Assembly (NCBI GenBank): GCA_039187035.1 | Contig: JBCCZS010000001.1 | Coordinates: forward strand, 3,494 to 67,493 | Length of the DNA: 64,000 bases | DNA from: JAJFFW01 sp039187035 | GTDB lineage: Bacteria > Pseudomonadota > Alphaproteobacteria > Caulobacterales > Parvularculaceae | Reading direction: 5' to 3' | Translations under genes and position numbers: made by a program | Notes under the pieces: model-generated | Seen by the model: only the letters and a program-made list of their open reading frames with translations | Database searches by the model: none | Told to the model about the DNA's origin: nothing | In this document: in pieces, positions 41,941 to 50,446 of the stretch | How positions within the stretch are numbered: position 1 is the first letter of the stretch | Layout: each line of letters opens with the position of its first letter

Positions 41941-42962
41941 GCGCGCCGTTGCAGACCGCGGCGGATTTCATGTCCGGGCGCGGCTCGTTGATCGCTTTGA
42001 TTGCGGCGATCCTCTTCGGCTCGGCGTTCGGCATGGCGCGCCCCGAGGCCGGCGCCGCGCTTGCGGGCAATATCGACGCCACAATTTTGTTGCTCGTCTT
42101 TTTGCTGCTTTTTGAAGTGCGGATCGAGAATATCGTGTCGAGCCTCAACCGCGCCGGGTTTATCGGCGCGGCGTTGGTCGCCAACTTCATCATCATTCCC
42201 GTGCTCGGATTTGCGATCGCGTCGGTCTTCCTTGCCGGGCGCCCGCTGTTCGCCGTCGGTCTCGTGATTTATTTCATGGCCCCGTGTACGGACTGGTTTT
42301 TGGGCTTCACGCGGCTTGCGAAAGGCAACACCGCGCTCGGCGCCGCGCTGTTGCCGATCAACATGATCGTCCAGCTTCTGCTGTATCCGTTCTATCTGCA
42401 GCTCTTCGGAATCGACGCGGTTGAAAAGAGCGCGGGCGCCGTCTTTCAGACGTTAGGCCAATGGTTCCTCGCCCCGCTCGTCGCGGCGGCCGTTTTCCGT
42501 TTTTTGGCCGACCGGCTTTTCTCCGAGCGTTTGGCTCAACAGGTTCAATCCGCCGTTTCGATCGTTGTGCCGGTGTTGTTGGCGGTTTTGGTCGGCCAGA
42601 TCGCCGCCGCCAATATTGAGACGTTGACGGCGAACGTCGGCGTTTTCCCGCTTATCCTCGGTGCAATCTTTCTCTTCTTTGTACTGACCTATTTCTTGAG
42701 CGAAGCGATTTCGAAGCTCATGCGGTTGCGCTACGAGGATCGCGTGCTCATGACGATGACGACCGCCGCCCGCAACGCGCCGCTCATGCTTGCGCTGACG
42801 ATCGCGGTGATCCCCGATCAGCCGACGATCTACGCGGCCATCGTTATCGGCATGCTTATCGAGCTCCCGCATTTGGTGGCGTTGAAGACGATCCTCGTGC
42901 GCCGCCGCGCGGCGACGGACGCCGCCGTCGCGACGTTCGGCGGGGAGCCCTTGGCCCGGTAA
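41934..42962 (+). CDS. ACR3/SBF-superfamily permease
   Basis: This 342-residue protein (344 if translation begins at ATG 41928) has about ten hydrophobic helices and belongs to the bile-acid:sodium symporter/ACR3 arsenite exporter superfamily. YFMAPCTDWFLGFTRLAKGN resembles the conserved Cys-containing PCT helix of ACR3 arsenite permeases, and the helix after it has LGAALLPINMIVQLLLYP as in that family. It overlaps the flavoprotein gene by 7 to 13 bases and is preceded by GGGGA. Export of a metalloid or thiolated species that the flavoprotein produces or binds is inferred; organic-anion symport is an alternative. Confidence 0.75.
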   Translation: MLSAPLQTAADFMSGRGSLIALIAAILFGSAFGMARPEAGAALAGNIDATILLLVFLLLFEVRIENIVSSLNRAGFIGAALVANFIIIPVLGFAIASVFLAGRPLFAVGLVIYFMAPCTDWFLGFTRLAKGNTALGAALLPINMIVQLLLYPFYLQLFGIDAVEKSAGAVFQTLGQWFLAPLVAAAVFRFLADRLFSERLAQQVQSAVSIVVPVLLAVLVGQIAAANIETLTANVGVFPLILGAIFLFFVLTYFLSEAISKLMRLRYEDRVLMTMTTAARNAPLMLALTIAVIPDQPTIYAAIVIGMLIELPHLVALKTILVRRRAATDAAVATFGGEPLAR

Positions 42963-43016
42963 AGCCGGCGCAACGAATGTCCTCGCAGCCGAGGAACAGC
43001 TTGGAGGTTAGGCGCC

Positions 43017-43238
43017 ATGATCTCAGATCAACGATCATTTGAGACGTATGACGACTGGAAGCACTGCATCACCGTGTTGTGCGGCATCCCGCTCACCGCG
43101 CCTTACATACAAGACCGCCTGCAAACGCTTCGCGATCCTTCGGACTACGGAACGCAGAAATTCATCGCCACCTGGGGCGAGGGGCATCTTCAGCGCGTTA
43201 TCGGTTGGTTCGAACAGGCCGAGCGCGACTATCGATAG
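43017..43238 (+). CDS. Conserved-looking 73-residue protein of the flavoprotein/permease operon
   Basis: A GGAGG site lies about 11 bases before ATG 43017, and the gene follows the permease by 54 bp. The soluble, acidic product has a Cys pair flanking a short strand (HCITVLCGIPL), a helix (YIQDRLQTLRDPSDY) and an aromatic C-terminal helix (FIATWGEGHLQRVIGWFEQAERDYR). I do not recognise a function. Codon use matches its neighbours. Its position suggests an accessory or chaperone role for the flavoprotein or permease. Confidence 0.7.
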   Translation: MISDQRSFETYDDWKHCITVLCGIPLTAPYIQDRLQTLRDPSDYGTQKFIATWGEGHLQRVIGWFEQAERDYR

Positions 43239-43748
43239 CGATACGGATGAGCGGTCGCCGAACGGCGCTTGGAGACGTCTACAAGCGTACTCGCGGCGCT
43301 CACGGCCCAAGCGGGCTTTCCCGGCGCCAGCGCGCCGGCGAGACGCGTAATCCTTGCGGCGTCTCTCCAAATACGCCGGCGATCAAAACCGCGCCGGCGA
43401 CTTGAAGCCGGTTTTAGACGGCCGCGCCGGTCGATCGGCTTGATGTCGGTGCAAAGCCAAGGCGCTGAGCGAACCGGTCCGGCTACCCGGGGCGTCGCCT
43501 CTCGGCTTGGCTCCAGCGGCGTTTCGGCCGTCGGTTCCCGGCTGACCGTTGCGGGTACGGCCCCGGATTCGCCCCGGGTTCCCTCTTAGCCTTCATCGCG
43601 AAGGCGCCGTCAGGCGCAGGCGGTCTTGCACGCTCGCCGGCAAGTCAATAGCTCTCGCAGGCGTGTTGCAGAAACGCACGCCCGATAACGGGGCGGGCGC
43701 AAGGCGCTTCGCCGGAGCCTGCGCCGAGGCGGGAAAGCAGAGATCGAT
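43239..43748. other. 510-bp intergenic region
   Basis: This stretch lies between the small operon and the C45-type acyltransferase. It contains a terminator-like hairpin at 43385-43415. Its short Arg-rich open frames do not look coding. No repeats or RNA genes are visible. Confidence 0.4.
43385..43415 (+). terminator. Possible Rho-independent terminator
   Basis: CCGGC-N8-GCCGG (43394-43411) is followed by TTTT and flanked by AAAACC, which can pair with GGTTTT to lengthen the stem. It lies about 150 bp after the 73-residue gene and could end that operon's transcript. Confidence 0.35.
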
Positions 43749-44852
43749 ATGGACCTTCCTTGTTTCACCGTGACCGGCGACCCGGACGAAATGGGTCGTC
43801 AGTACGGATCGCTTTGCGGAGACCGCATTCATGCGTTCGTCTCCAACAGGATGTCGGCGGTCGAGGCGTACCTTGGGGACAGGGGGTTTAACGGCACGTC
43901 CGAGCTGATCGAAGCGGGCGCGCGGTGCCTGGAGATCGTCGGCGCGTTCGATCCGCGGGGGAGCCGGGAACACCGGGCGATCGCCGAGGGCGCGCAGATT
44001 GATCCGGTTCGCTTGTTCACCGCCGCCAACATGACCGACGTTCGCGACGTCATCATTCTCCCTGGCGATCCCGACGTCTTAGAAGACGAAGGCTGTACGG
44101 CCGCGCTCTTGCCGCCCGACGTCACCTCGGGGGGCGCGAGCCTCCAAGGACAGACTTGGGATCTCAACCCGCCGGACGTCCAATACGTGATCGCGCTTCA
44201 TCAGATCCCGGACGCGGGGCCGGAGACATGGACGGTCACGTGCGCCGGGTGTCAGACGCTCATGGGCATGAACGAGCATGGCGTGACGGTCGGCACCACC
44301 AACCTCAAGACCCGGGGCGCCCGGGTGGGCGTACCATACCTCTCGGTTCTTCATCTGGCGCTTCGGCAAACGTCGCTGGAAGCCGCGAGCGCCGTGGTGG
44401 AAAACGCCCCCGTCGCCGGCAGCCATTCCTATTGGATCGGCGACAAGAGCCGCGCGATCGAATGGGAACGCACGCCGACCGCCGCTTACGCCCGGACGAC
44501 GGAAAACGGGGCGCTCGTGCGCTCAAACCACTGCCTTTTCGATGAGAACATACGGCTTGAAACGGATCTTTCGGAAAGCACCCATGCGCGGTTTGACCGG
44601 ATGCGCACGCTGATCGACCAGTCCGATCGCCACACGACGGCGTCGATGATCGAGATGTTCGCCGACCGGTCCGACGGCCGTTTGGGCGTCAACCGGTTTC
44701 CGGAGGACCAATCGGGCGCGGCGACGAACGCCGTCGTCGCCATGAACCCCGCCTTTTTGGTGTTCCGCGCCTGCCGGGGTAACGCGTTTAATGGGGTTTG
44801 GACGACGCTTCGCTTCGAACGCGCGCCCCGCGCGCGCGGCGGCGCGGGCTAA
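43749..44852 (+). CDS. C45-type Ntn-hydrolase / acyl-CoA:6-APA acyltransferase-like protein
   Basis: This 367-residue protein has an N-terminal MGRQYGSLCGDRIHAF block followed, after about 115 residues, by EGCTAALLPP. Cys116 is the expected N-terminal nucleophile after autoproteolysis at Gly-Cys. Downstream, GQTWDLNPP and TVTCAGCQTLMGMNEHGVTVGTTNL match the phenylacyltransferase/acyl-CoA:6-aminopenicillanate acyltransferase fold, as does NHCLFDEN. Relatives hydrolyse or transfer acyl amides; penicillin-related activity is only one member's role. No signal peptide is seen. It overlaps the convergent SbtB-like gene by 4 bp at the stops. The physiological amide is unknown. Confidence 0.75.
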   Translation: MDLPCFTVTGDPDEMGRQYGSLCGDRIHAFVSNRMSAVEAYLGDRGFNGTSELIEAGARCLEIVGAFDPRGSREHRAIAEGAQIDPVRLFTAANMTDVRDVIILPGDPDVLEDEGCTAALLPPDVTSGGASLQGQTWDLNPPDVQYVIALHQIPDAGPETWTVTCAGCQTLMGMNEHGVTVGTTNLKTRGARVGVPYLSVLHLALRQTSLEAASAVVENAPVAGSHSYWIGDKSRAIEWERTPTAAYARTTENGALVRSNHCLFDENIRLETDLSESTHARFDRMRTLIDQSDRHTTASMIEMFADRSDGRLGVNRFPEDQSGAATNAVVAMNPAFLVFRACRGNAFNGVWTTLRFERAPRARGGAG

Positions 44853-45163
44853 AACTTCTCTTTTTGAATGACTTCGATCGGCGACAGGTAGACGATGCCG
44901 GAATACTCGCTGAAATAACTGTCGGCGATTTCGGTCGCCAGCGCCCGCGCCACGTCGTCTTTCGCGAAGATCGCTTCGATCCGGATGATCGAAAAGGCCT
45001 TGACCACGGTTGCTCTGTCGCCGGAGCGAAGGAAATGCTCGCCCTTCCCGCTCCCGTCGACGATCGTGTAGCCCGTCGCGCCGGCGGCTTCGATCTTCGC
45101 GATCAGGCTTTTTTGGAGAAGGCGCTCGGCGACGATCGTGATTTTGCTAGCTGGGTGAAACAT
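44849..45163 (-). CDS. sbtB: SbtB-like PII-family signalling protein
   Basis: This 104-residue protein has a PII-like fold: KITIVAERLLQKSLIAKIEAAGATGYTIVDGSGKGEH, then RIEAIFAKDDVARALATEIADSYF and SGIVYLSPIEVI. The T-loop region differs from GlnB and carries no uridylylation Tyr context. It lies 27 bp downstream of an SbtA-type transporter, the arrangement known for cyanobacterial SbtA-SbtB, where SbtB binds adenine nucleotides (cAMP, AMP, ADP or ATP) and inhibits SbtA at the membrane. The same control is inferred here. Its stop overlaps that of the C45-type gene. Confidence 0.8.
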   Translation of the reverse strand: MFHPASKITIVAERLLQKSLIAKIEAAGATGYTIVDGSGKGEHFLRSGDRATVVKAFSIIRIEAIFAKDDVARALATEIADSYFSEYSGIVYLSPIEVIQKEKF

Positions 45164-45190
45164 AGATCCTTCCGTAGGCGCTTGCAGCGA

Positions 45191-46222
45191 TCACGCGAAA
45201 ACAATCTCTGAGAGGGCGACGAAAAACGGGATGCAGACGGCGATCGCCACCGGCGTCCCGACGCTCGTCGACGAACCGATATAGGCGGCGGGATTTGCGC
45301 TTGGAATGCCGGCCCGCAAGGTGGGCGGCCCCGAGATGTCGGAATTCGACGCCGCGATAACCGCAAGGATCACGGCGCCGCCCGGACTGAAGCCCACGGT
45401 TTCGTGCGCGATCCAGCCGAGCCCGAAACCGATGAAACCGTGCACGATCGGCGCGACGACGGCGTAAAGCAGATACCAATGCGCCACGCGGCGCAGCTCC
45501 GCCAATCGCGACCAGGCCTCCATTCCCATGATCAGCATCAAAATGGAGAGAAAGCCCCGAAACAAGGGCTTATAGAATTCCTCGTGAACGGATGCGGGTT
45601 GGGCGACCAGCCCCAAAACCAGCCCCAAAATAAGCGCGGACAGTGCGGAGCCCTGCAAACTGTCGACGACGATGCTCCTGACGCCAATGTTTTCCGATCG
45701 CGCCGCTTTCCGGACCTTTCCCGACGCCGATCCCAGTCGCGCAAGCACGATCGCCAACACTAACGCGGGGATGTCCATGAACGGATAGAGCGCGGGCGCC
45801 CAGGCTTCAAAGTCGATCGCCCGCTCGTCGAGGACGATCATCGCGGCCGCAAGCGTTGAAGCGCTGACCGCGCCGAAAAGCCCCGACGTCGCCAAGGCGT
45901 CCGCGCGGCTAACGCCCGGCAGCCGCATCAGCGTGACGAGGCCGATAAGAACGCACGCGCAGCCCGCGACCGCCGCAAAGAGCGCCGGCAGCGCCAGCGC
46001 GCCCAGGTTGGCCTCGCGGATCTCCATCCCGCCCTCAAGCCCGATCGACATGAGCAGTATAAAGACGATAAAGCGATAGATCGCGTCGGGAATGGAGAGC
46101 CGGCTCCCCGTGGCCCCCAAAGCCATCCCGCCGAGGAGAAACGCAAGCGTCGGCGATCGCAACTGCGCCAGAAAATTCTCACCAAACGATAGGGCGAAAT
46201 CCACGGCGACCTCAGCGTACAT
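45191..46222 (-). CDS. sbtA: SbtA-family sodium-dependent bicarbonate transporter
   Basis: This 343-residue inner-membrane protein has about ten helices in two inverted halves. It has RSPTLAFLLGGMALGA near the start, FILLMSIGLEGGMEI, GLFGAVSASTLAAAM in the first crossing helix and VIAASNSDISGPPTLRAGIP plus SSTSVGTPVAIA in the second half. The matching S-x-S/T core repeats are those of SbtA. Start 46222 is preferred because upstream in-frame residues are Arg/Pro-rich and hydrophobic sequence starts soon after. It imports bicarbonate with sodium and is followed by its PII-like regulator. In a presumed heterotroph this may feed carboxylases or pH homeostasis. Confidence 0.85.
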   Translation of the reverse strand: MYAEVAVDFALSFGENFLAQLRSPTLAFLLGGMALGATGSRLSIPDAIYRFIVFILLMSIGLEGGMEIREANLGALALPALFAAVAGCACVLIGLVTLMRLPGVSRADALATSGLFGAVSASTLAAAMIVLDERAIDFEAWAPALYPFMDIPALVLAIVLARLGSASGKVRKAARSENIGVRSIVVDSLQGSALSALILGLVLGLVAQPASVHEEFYKPLFRGFLSILMLIMGMEAWSRLAELRRVAHWYLLYAVVAPIVHGFIGFGLGWIAHETVGFSPGGAVILAVIAASNSDISGPPTLRAGIPSANPAAYIGSSTSVGTPVAIAVCIPFFVALSEIVFA

Positions 46223-46579
46223 CGAGCCGCCCCGCTCCCGGCGGGTCGACACGGGATCCGATCGAACAGCGCGCGCCGGACACCGCGCGGCTTGGCGCGC
46301 CGCGCGCGGCTGTGCGGCGCCAACGACGACGCGCGCCTGCAAACGGGCGAACCCGCCGCGGAACGACGACGCGACGACGATCTTTACCGGGCGTCGCCGC
46401 GCCTACGCAAACGCCCTCGCCGATCGCTGGCCCCGCATCCGATTTCACCGGCGCAGGCGGCGAAACCATGCGCGCGTTGGGAACGACGCGATTGTCGCGC
46501 TCGAAGACCGTTTTGTGATAAACGCCGTTTTCTTGCGTCGTCGCCCGCAGAGCGGCGCCGTAGCTGAGAGGCCCGCGAA
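46223..46579. other. Divergent promoter region between sbtA and the CobW-family gene
   Basis: This 357-bp GC-rich stretch has no convincing gene. It must hold the promoters for both operons, but I see no clear -35/-10 pair, dyad or zinc-regulator (Zur) box. Confidence 0.4.
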
Positions 46580-47653
46580 ATGGACACGGTCGATCTTGAA
46601 GAGACGTCGCGGCGTCTGCCCGTCTCGGTGATATCCGGGTTTTTGGGCAGCGGGAAAACGACGTTGCTCAACCATCTGTTGGGGCGGCCCGAGCTCGCGC
46701 GAACGCTGGTGATCGTCAACGAGTTCGGCGAGATCGGGCTCGACCATCAACTCATGGCGCACAGCGCGGACGACGTCGTCGTCGAAATGTCGAACGGGTG
46801 CTTTTGCTGCACCCTTCGGCGCGATCTCGCCAAGACGTTGCGCGAAGCGCCGTGGCGCTTTTCGCGGGGCGGGGCGCTGTGGTTCGATCGCGTCGTGATT
46901 GAGACGACCGGCATCGCCGATCCCGCCCCGATCATCAACACGCTGATGAGCGATCCGAAGATCGCGGAGCGTTATCGATTGGACGGCGTCGTCGTCACGG
47001 TCGATGCGGCGAACGGCGAGGAGACGCTCGATCGCCAGATAGAGGCCGTCAAACAGGCGGCCGTCGCCGATCGTTTGGTCCTGACAAAGACGGATCTTGT
47101 GAACGACGACGCTTTACGCCGCCTGCAAGATCGATTGCGGGTCTTAAACCCGGCCGCGCCCCATTTGGCCGCACAACACGGCGTCGTTGATCCCGCGTCT
47201 CTGTTTGACGCCGGTCTCTACGACCCGAAAACAAAGAGCTTCGACGTTCAGAATTGGCTCAAAGCGGAAGCCTACAACGATGCCGAAGGAGGCGGGGGTG
47301 GAGCTGCCGGGCGAGCGCGGATGCGCCGACACGCCGAAGACATCCAGTCGGTCTGCCTAACGATTGACGAACCCGTCCGCCAAGGCGCGATCGATCGCTG
47401 GTTCGACGCGCTGCGCCATCTTAAGGGTGCGGACTTTTTGCGAATGAAAGGCCTCATAAACGTCGCCGACCGAGATGGCCCGACCGTCGTGCACGGCGTT
47501 CAGCACATTTTCCATCCTGTCGTCGCCTTGAAGGAATGGCCGAGCGAAGACCGCCGTTCACGGATCGTCTTCATCACGCGCGATATCGACGAAGCGGCGT
47601 TGCGCGACACGCTCTCGACGCTTACTGGCGCCGGCGGCCCGCCGCACCAGTAG
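46580..47653 (+). CDS. CobW/COG0523-family GTPase (metallochaperone)
   Basis: This 357-residue G3E GTPase has Walker A GFLGSGKT (20-27), NEFGEIGLDHQL (switch I), the metal-binding CxCC (Cys74, Cys76, Cys77 in NGCFCCTL), ETTGIADPAPI and TKTD. A Gly-rich low-complexity insert (EGGGGGAAGRARMRRH) replaces the His-rich linker of many members before the C-terminal CobW domain (LKGADFLRMKGLINV, QHIFHPVVALKEWP). Such proteins deliver Zn, Co or other metals to target enzymes. Its position divergent from the bicarbonate transporter raises the idea that it serves a zinc carbonic anhydrase encoded elsewhere. That is conjecture. Confidence 0.85.
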   Translation: MDTVDLEETSRRLPVSVISGFLGSGKTTLLNHLLGRPELARTLVIVNEFGEIGLDHQLMAHSADDVVVEMSNGCFCCTLRRDLAKTLREAPWRFSRGGALWFDRVVIETTGIADPAPIINTLMSDPKIAERYRLDGVVVTVDAANGEETLDRQIEAVKQAAVADRLVLTKTDLVNDDALRRLQDRLRVLNPAAPHLAAQHGVVDPASLFDAGLYDPKTKSFDVQNWLKAEAYNDAEGGGGGAAGRARMRRHAEDIQSVCLTIDEPVRQGAIDRWFDALRHLKGADFLRMKGLINVADRDGPTVVHGVQHIFHPVVALKEWPSEDRRSRIVFITRDIDEAALRDTLSTLTGAGGPPHQ

Positions 47654-47677
47654 GGTCTGGGCGGTCCGGCCGGAACG

Positions 47678-47694
47678 CCCGCGATCTTCGCGGG
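47678..47694 (+). terminator. Hairpin after the CobW-family gene
   Basis: CCCGCGA-TCT-TCGCGGG forms a perfect 7-bp stem with a tight 3-base loop, 24 bp after the stop. There is no T-run, so its terminator function is uncertain. Confidence 0.3.
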
Positions 47695-47883
47695 AAGCCG
47701 CCGCTATCGGCGACCGACATCGCCGGCGCCTCAAATCATCGTCGTCCGCCATGCCGCAAAGGCTTGCGCGTCCGAGCGGGCGCGATCTTTGGGCAGATTG
47801 TCACAAGCCGGGGGCGCACCGTTCTGTTGCATCGCAACGAGGTTATCGGCCATGCTTCGGCGCTCCGCAAAACAGGCTCGGAT

Positions 47884-49476
47884 ATGTCGATATCAGTGTG
47901 GACGGTTTGGTTGGTCGCGTGTTTCTCCGCCTGCTGCATGGCGTCGTCGTCGTCGGCGGCGGCGGCGCAAATCCTCTACCGAGGGAACGACGGCGACCCC
48001 GAAACCCTCGACCACCACGGCACGTCGGTCATCTCAGAATCGAGGCTCATGGACGATCTTTATTCGGGCTTGGTCGATTTCTCGGCGAGCGCGACGGTCG
48101 CGCCGGGCACGGCGGAGCGGTGGGACATCTCCGAGGACGGGCTGACGTATACGTTCTATCTGCGAGAAAATGCGGCGTGGTCGAACGGCGATCCCGTTAC
48201 GGCGCAGGATTTCGTATTCAGCTATCGCCGCCTCATGAACCCGGCGACGAACGCGAAATACGCCACCATCCTCTACCCGATCAAAAACGCTGAGAAGGTC
48301 AATACCGGCGCATTGGAGCCCGCCGCGTTAGGCGTAAGGGCGATTGACGCGCGAACCTTGGAAATCACGCTTGAGCAGCCCACCCCCTACTTCCTCGACC
48401 AGTTGACCCACCAGACCGGCAAGCCGCTCCACCAGGCGTCGGTCGAGGCGCTTGGCGACCAGTTCGTCAAGCCCGGCAATATGGTGACCAACGGCGCTTA
48501 TGTTCTTGCCGAGTTCGTCCTCAATGATCGGATCGTGATGCGCAAAAACGACTATTTCTATGATGCGGACAACGTCGCGATCGAGGAAGTCCATTATATT
48601 CCGTTCGAAGATCGCGCGACGTGCGTGCGTGCATGGGAGGCGGAAGAAGTGCACGTCTGTTCGGATCTTCCGGCCCAAGATCTTCAACGGCTCGCGCGGT
48701 ATGGGGACGCGTTGAAAGTCGAGCCTTATCTTGGGACGTATTTCTACGCGTTCGACACGACGGACGAGATTTTGTCCGATCCAGAGGTCCGCCGCGCCAT
48801 GTCGATGGTGGTGGATCGCGAGTTTCTCGCCGACGAGATTTGGCCGGGCATGATCCCTGCCGCGAGCCTCGTGCCTGTGGGCATCAACAATTACCCGGGC
48901 GGCTCGCCGGTTACGGACTATTTCGGCATGTCGATGTTGGACCGAGAAGACGAGGCCGCGGCGATCATGGCGCGCAAAGGCGTCACGAAGAAAAATCCGA
49001 TCACGATCGAGTTTATGTACAATAGCGGCGAGAATCACAAAAATACTGCGACGGCGATCGCCGACATGTGGTCCCATATCGGCATCAACGTCACCTATAA
49101 AATACGGGATGTCGCGGCGCATTACGCCTACCTTAGAGACCGGGGGAAAATGCAGGTCGCGCGCGCCGGTTGGATCGGCGATTATTCCGACCCCCACAAT
49201 TTTCTGTTTCTCTTGGAGTCCCATAATACGGGCTTTAACTACGCGAAGTATGAAAACCCGGACTATGATGCGATCATGGCGCGCGCGGCGAACGAGTTGG
49301 ATCTTGTAAAACGTGCGGACATCCTGCGTGAGGCCGAGCGGATCGTCATGCGCGATACGCCTTTTCTGACGATCTTCTATTATTCCTCGTTCGGTCTCGT
49401 GTCCCCTAAGATCCGCGGATGGGAAAGCAACGTCATGAACAAAAACCTGACGCGTTACCTGACGTTGGACGACTAG
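47884..49476 (+). CDS. Oligopeptide ABC transporter substrate-binding protein (OppA-like)
   Basis: This 530-residue protein starts at ATG 47884; the upstream in-frame sequence is not leader-like. The signal peptide (VWLVACFSACCMASSSSAAAA) may be cleaved after Ala, or lipidated at a Cys. The mature protein has the family-5 pattern: RGNDGDPETLDHHGTSV, TYTFYLRENAAWSNGDPVTAQDFVFSYRRLMNP, PGNMVTNGAYVL, then RDTPFLTIFYYSS near the end. It captures oligopeptides in the periplasm and delivers them to the permease encoded next. It heads an operon with both permeases and a fused ATPase (47884-53220). Confidence 0.9.
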   Translation: MSISVWTVWLVACFSACCMASSSSAAAAQILYRGNDGDPETLDHHGTSVISESRLMDDLYSGLVDFSASATVAPGTAERWDISEDGLTYTFYLRENAAWSNGDPVTAQDFVFSYRRLMNPATNAKYATILYPIKNAEKVNTGALEPAALGVRAIDARTLEITLEQPTPYFLDQLTHQTGKPLHQASVEALGDQFVKPGNMVTNGAYVLAEFVLNDRIVMRKNDYFYDADNVAIEEVHYIPFEDRATCVRAWEAEEVHVCSDLPAQDLQRLARYGDALKVEPYLGTYFYAFDTTDEILSDPEVRRAMSMVVDREFLADEIWPGMIPAASLVPVGINNYPGGSPVTDYFGMSMLDREDEAAAIMARKGVTKKNPITIEFMYNSGENHKNTATAIADMWSHIGINVTYKIRDVAAHYAYLRDRGKMQVARAGWIGDYSDPHNFLFLLESHNTGFNYAKYENPDYDAIMARAANELDLVKRADILREAERIVMRDTPFLTIFYYSSFGLVSPKIRGWESNVMNKNLTRYLTLDD

Positions 49477-49528
49477 ACCTCATGATCTTGACGACACGGC
49501 GCCGTCGGATCTCCGGCCGGAGACTCCC

Positions 49529-50446
49529 ATGCTGAATTACACGTTGAAGCGGCTGCTGACGATTGTTCCCACGCTGTTCGTCATCATCACGCTGACGTTT
49601 TTCTTGATGCGCGTGGCGCCCGGCGGGCCGTTCGACGAAGAACGCCCGCTCGCGCCCGCCGTTCTTGAGAACATTCGGGCGAGCTACGGGCTCGATAAGC
49701 CGCTGGTCGAGCAGTACTGGACCTATATGGGCAATCTGTTGCGGGGCGATCTCGGCCCGTCCTTCGTTTACAGGGACAAGCGCGTACACGAAGTGTTGGG
49801 CGAAGGCTTGCCGATCTCGATGACGCTCGGCGCGACGGCGCTGACGATCGCGCTGATCCTAGGCGTGCTGCTCGGCACGATTGCGGCGCTGAACCAGAAC
49901 AAGCGCGCCGACTACGTGATCGTGACGTTCGCGACGTTCGGCATCACCATCCCGAATTACGTGTTGGCGCCCGTCCTGACGCTGATTTTCGCGCTCTCGT
50001 TCAACCTTCTGCCGGCGACGGGCTGGGGGACGCCGTCGCAAATGGTCCTGCCGGTTCTCTCGCTCGCATTGCCGCAAGTGGCGATCATCACGCGTCTGAT
50101 GCGCGGGGCGATGCTGGAGGCGTTGAAATCCGACCATGTCAGGACGGCGCGCGCCTACGGGCTGCCGTTGACGCGGGTCGTCGGCAAACATGCGCTACGG
50201 TCGGCGTTCATCCCGGTGCTGACCTATATCGGCCCCGCCGCGGCGGCGTTGCTGACCGGATCGATCGTCGTTGAGCAAATCTTCAATATCCCCGGCATCG
50301 GGCGGTATTTCGTCACGAGCGCCCTCAACCGCGATTATACGATGGTGATGGGGACGGTCGTGATCGTCGCGACGTTTATCCTGGTCTTCAACCTGATCAT
50401 CGACCTCCTTTATTCCGTCCTCGACCCGCGGGTGCGCTATGAGTAG
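49529..50446 (+). CDS. Oligopeptide ABC transporter permease (OppB-like)
   Basis: This 305-residue inner-membrane protein starts at ATG 49529 after a CCGGAGA site. It opens LNYTLKRLLTIVPTLFVIITLTFFLMRVAPGGPFD, as in OppB/DppB, followed by six helices and the EAA loop (EALKSDHVRTARAYGLPLTRVVGKHALRSAFIP). The conserved IFNIPGIGRYFV segment is present near the end. It forms the channel with the OppC-like subunit. Its end overlaps the next start by 8 bp. Confidence 0.92.
   Translation: MLNYTLKRLLTIVPTLFVIITLTFFLMRVAPGGPFDEERPLAPAVLENIRASYGLDKPLVEQYWTYMGNLLRGDLGPSFVYRDKRVHEVLGEGLPISMTLGATALTIALILGVLLGTIAALNQNKRADYVIVTFATFGITIPNYVLAPVLTLIFALSFNLLPATGWGTPSQMVLPVLSLALPQVAIITRLMRGAMLEALKSDHVRTARAYGLPLTRVVGKHALRSAFIPVLTYIGPAAAALLTGSIVVEQIFNIPGIGRYFVTSALNRDYTMVMGTVVIVATFILVFNLIIDLLYSVLDPRVRYE

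Noticed and set aside
43269..43589. Short frames between the 73-residue gene and the C45-type gene
   Set aside because: They lack start signals and have shadow-like composition. A terminator-like hairpin lies inside.
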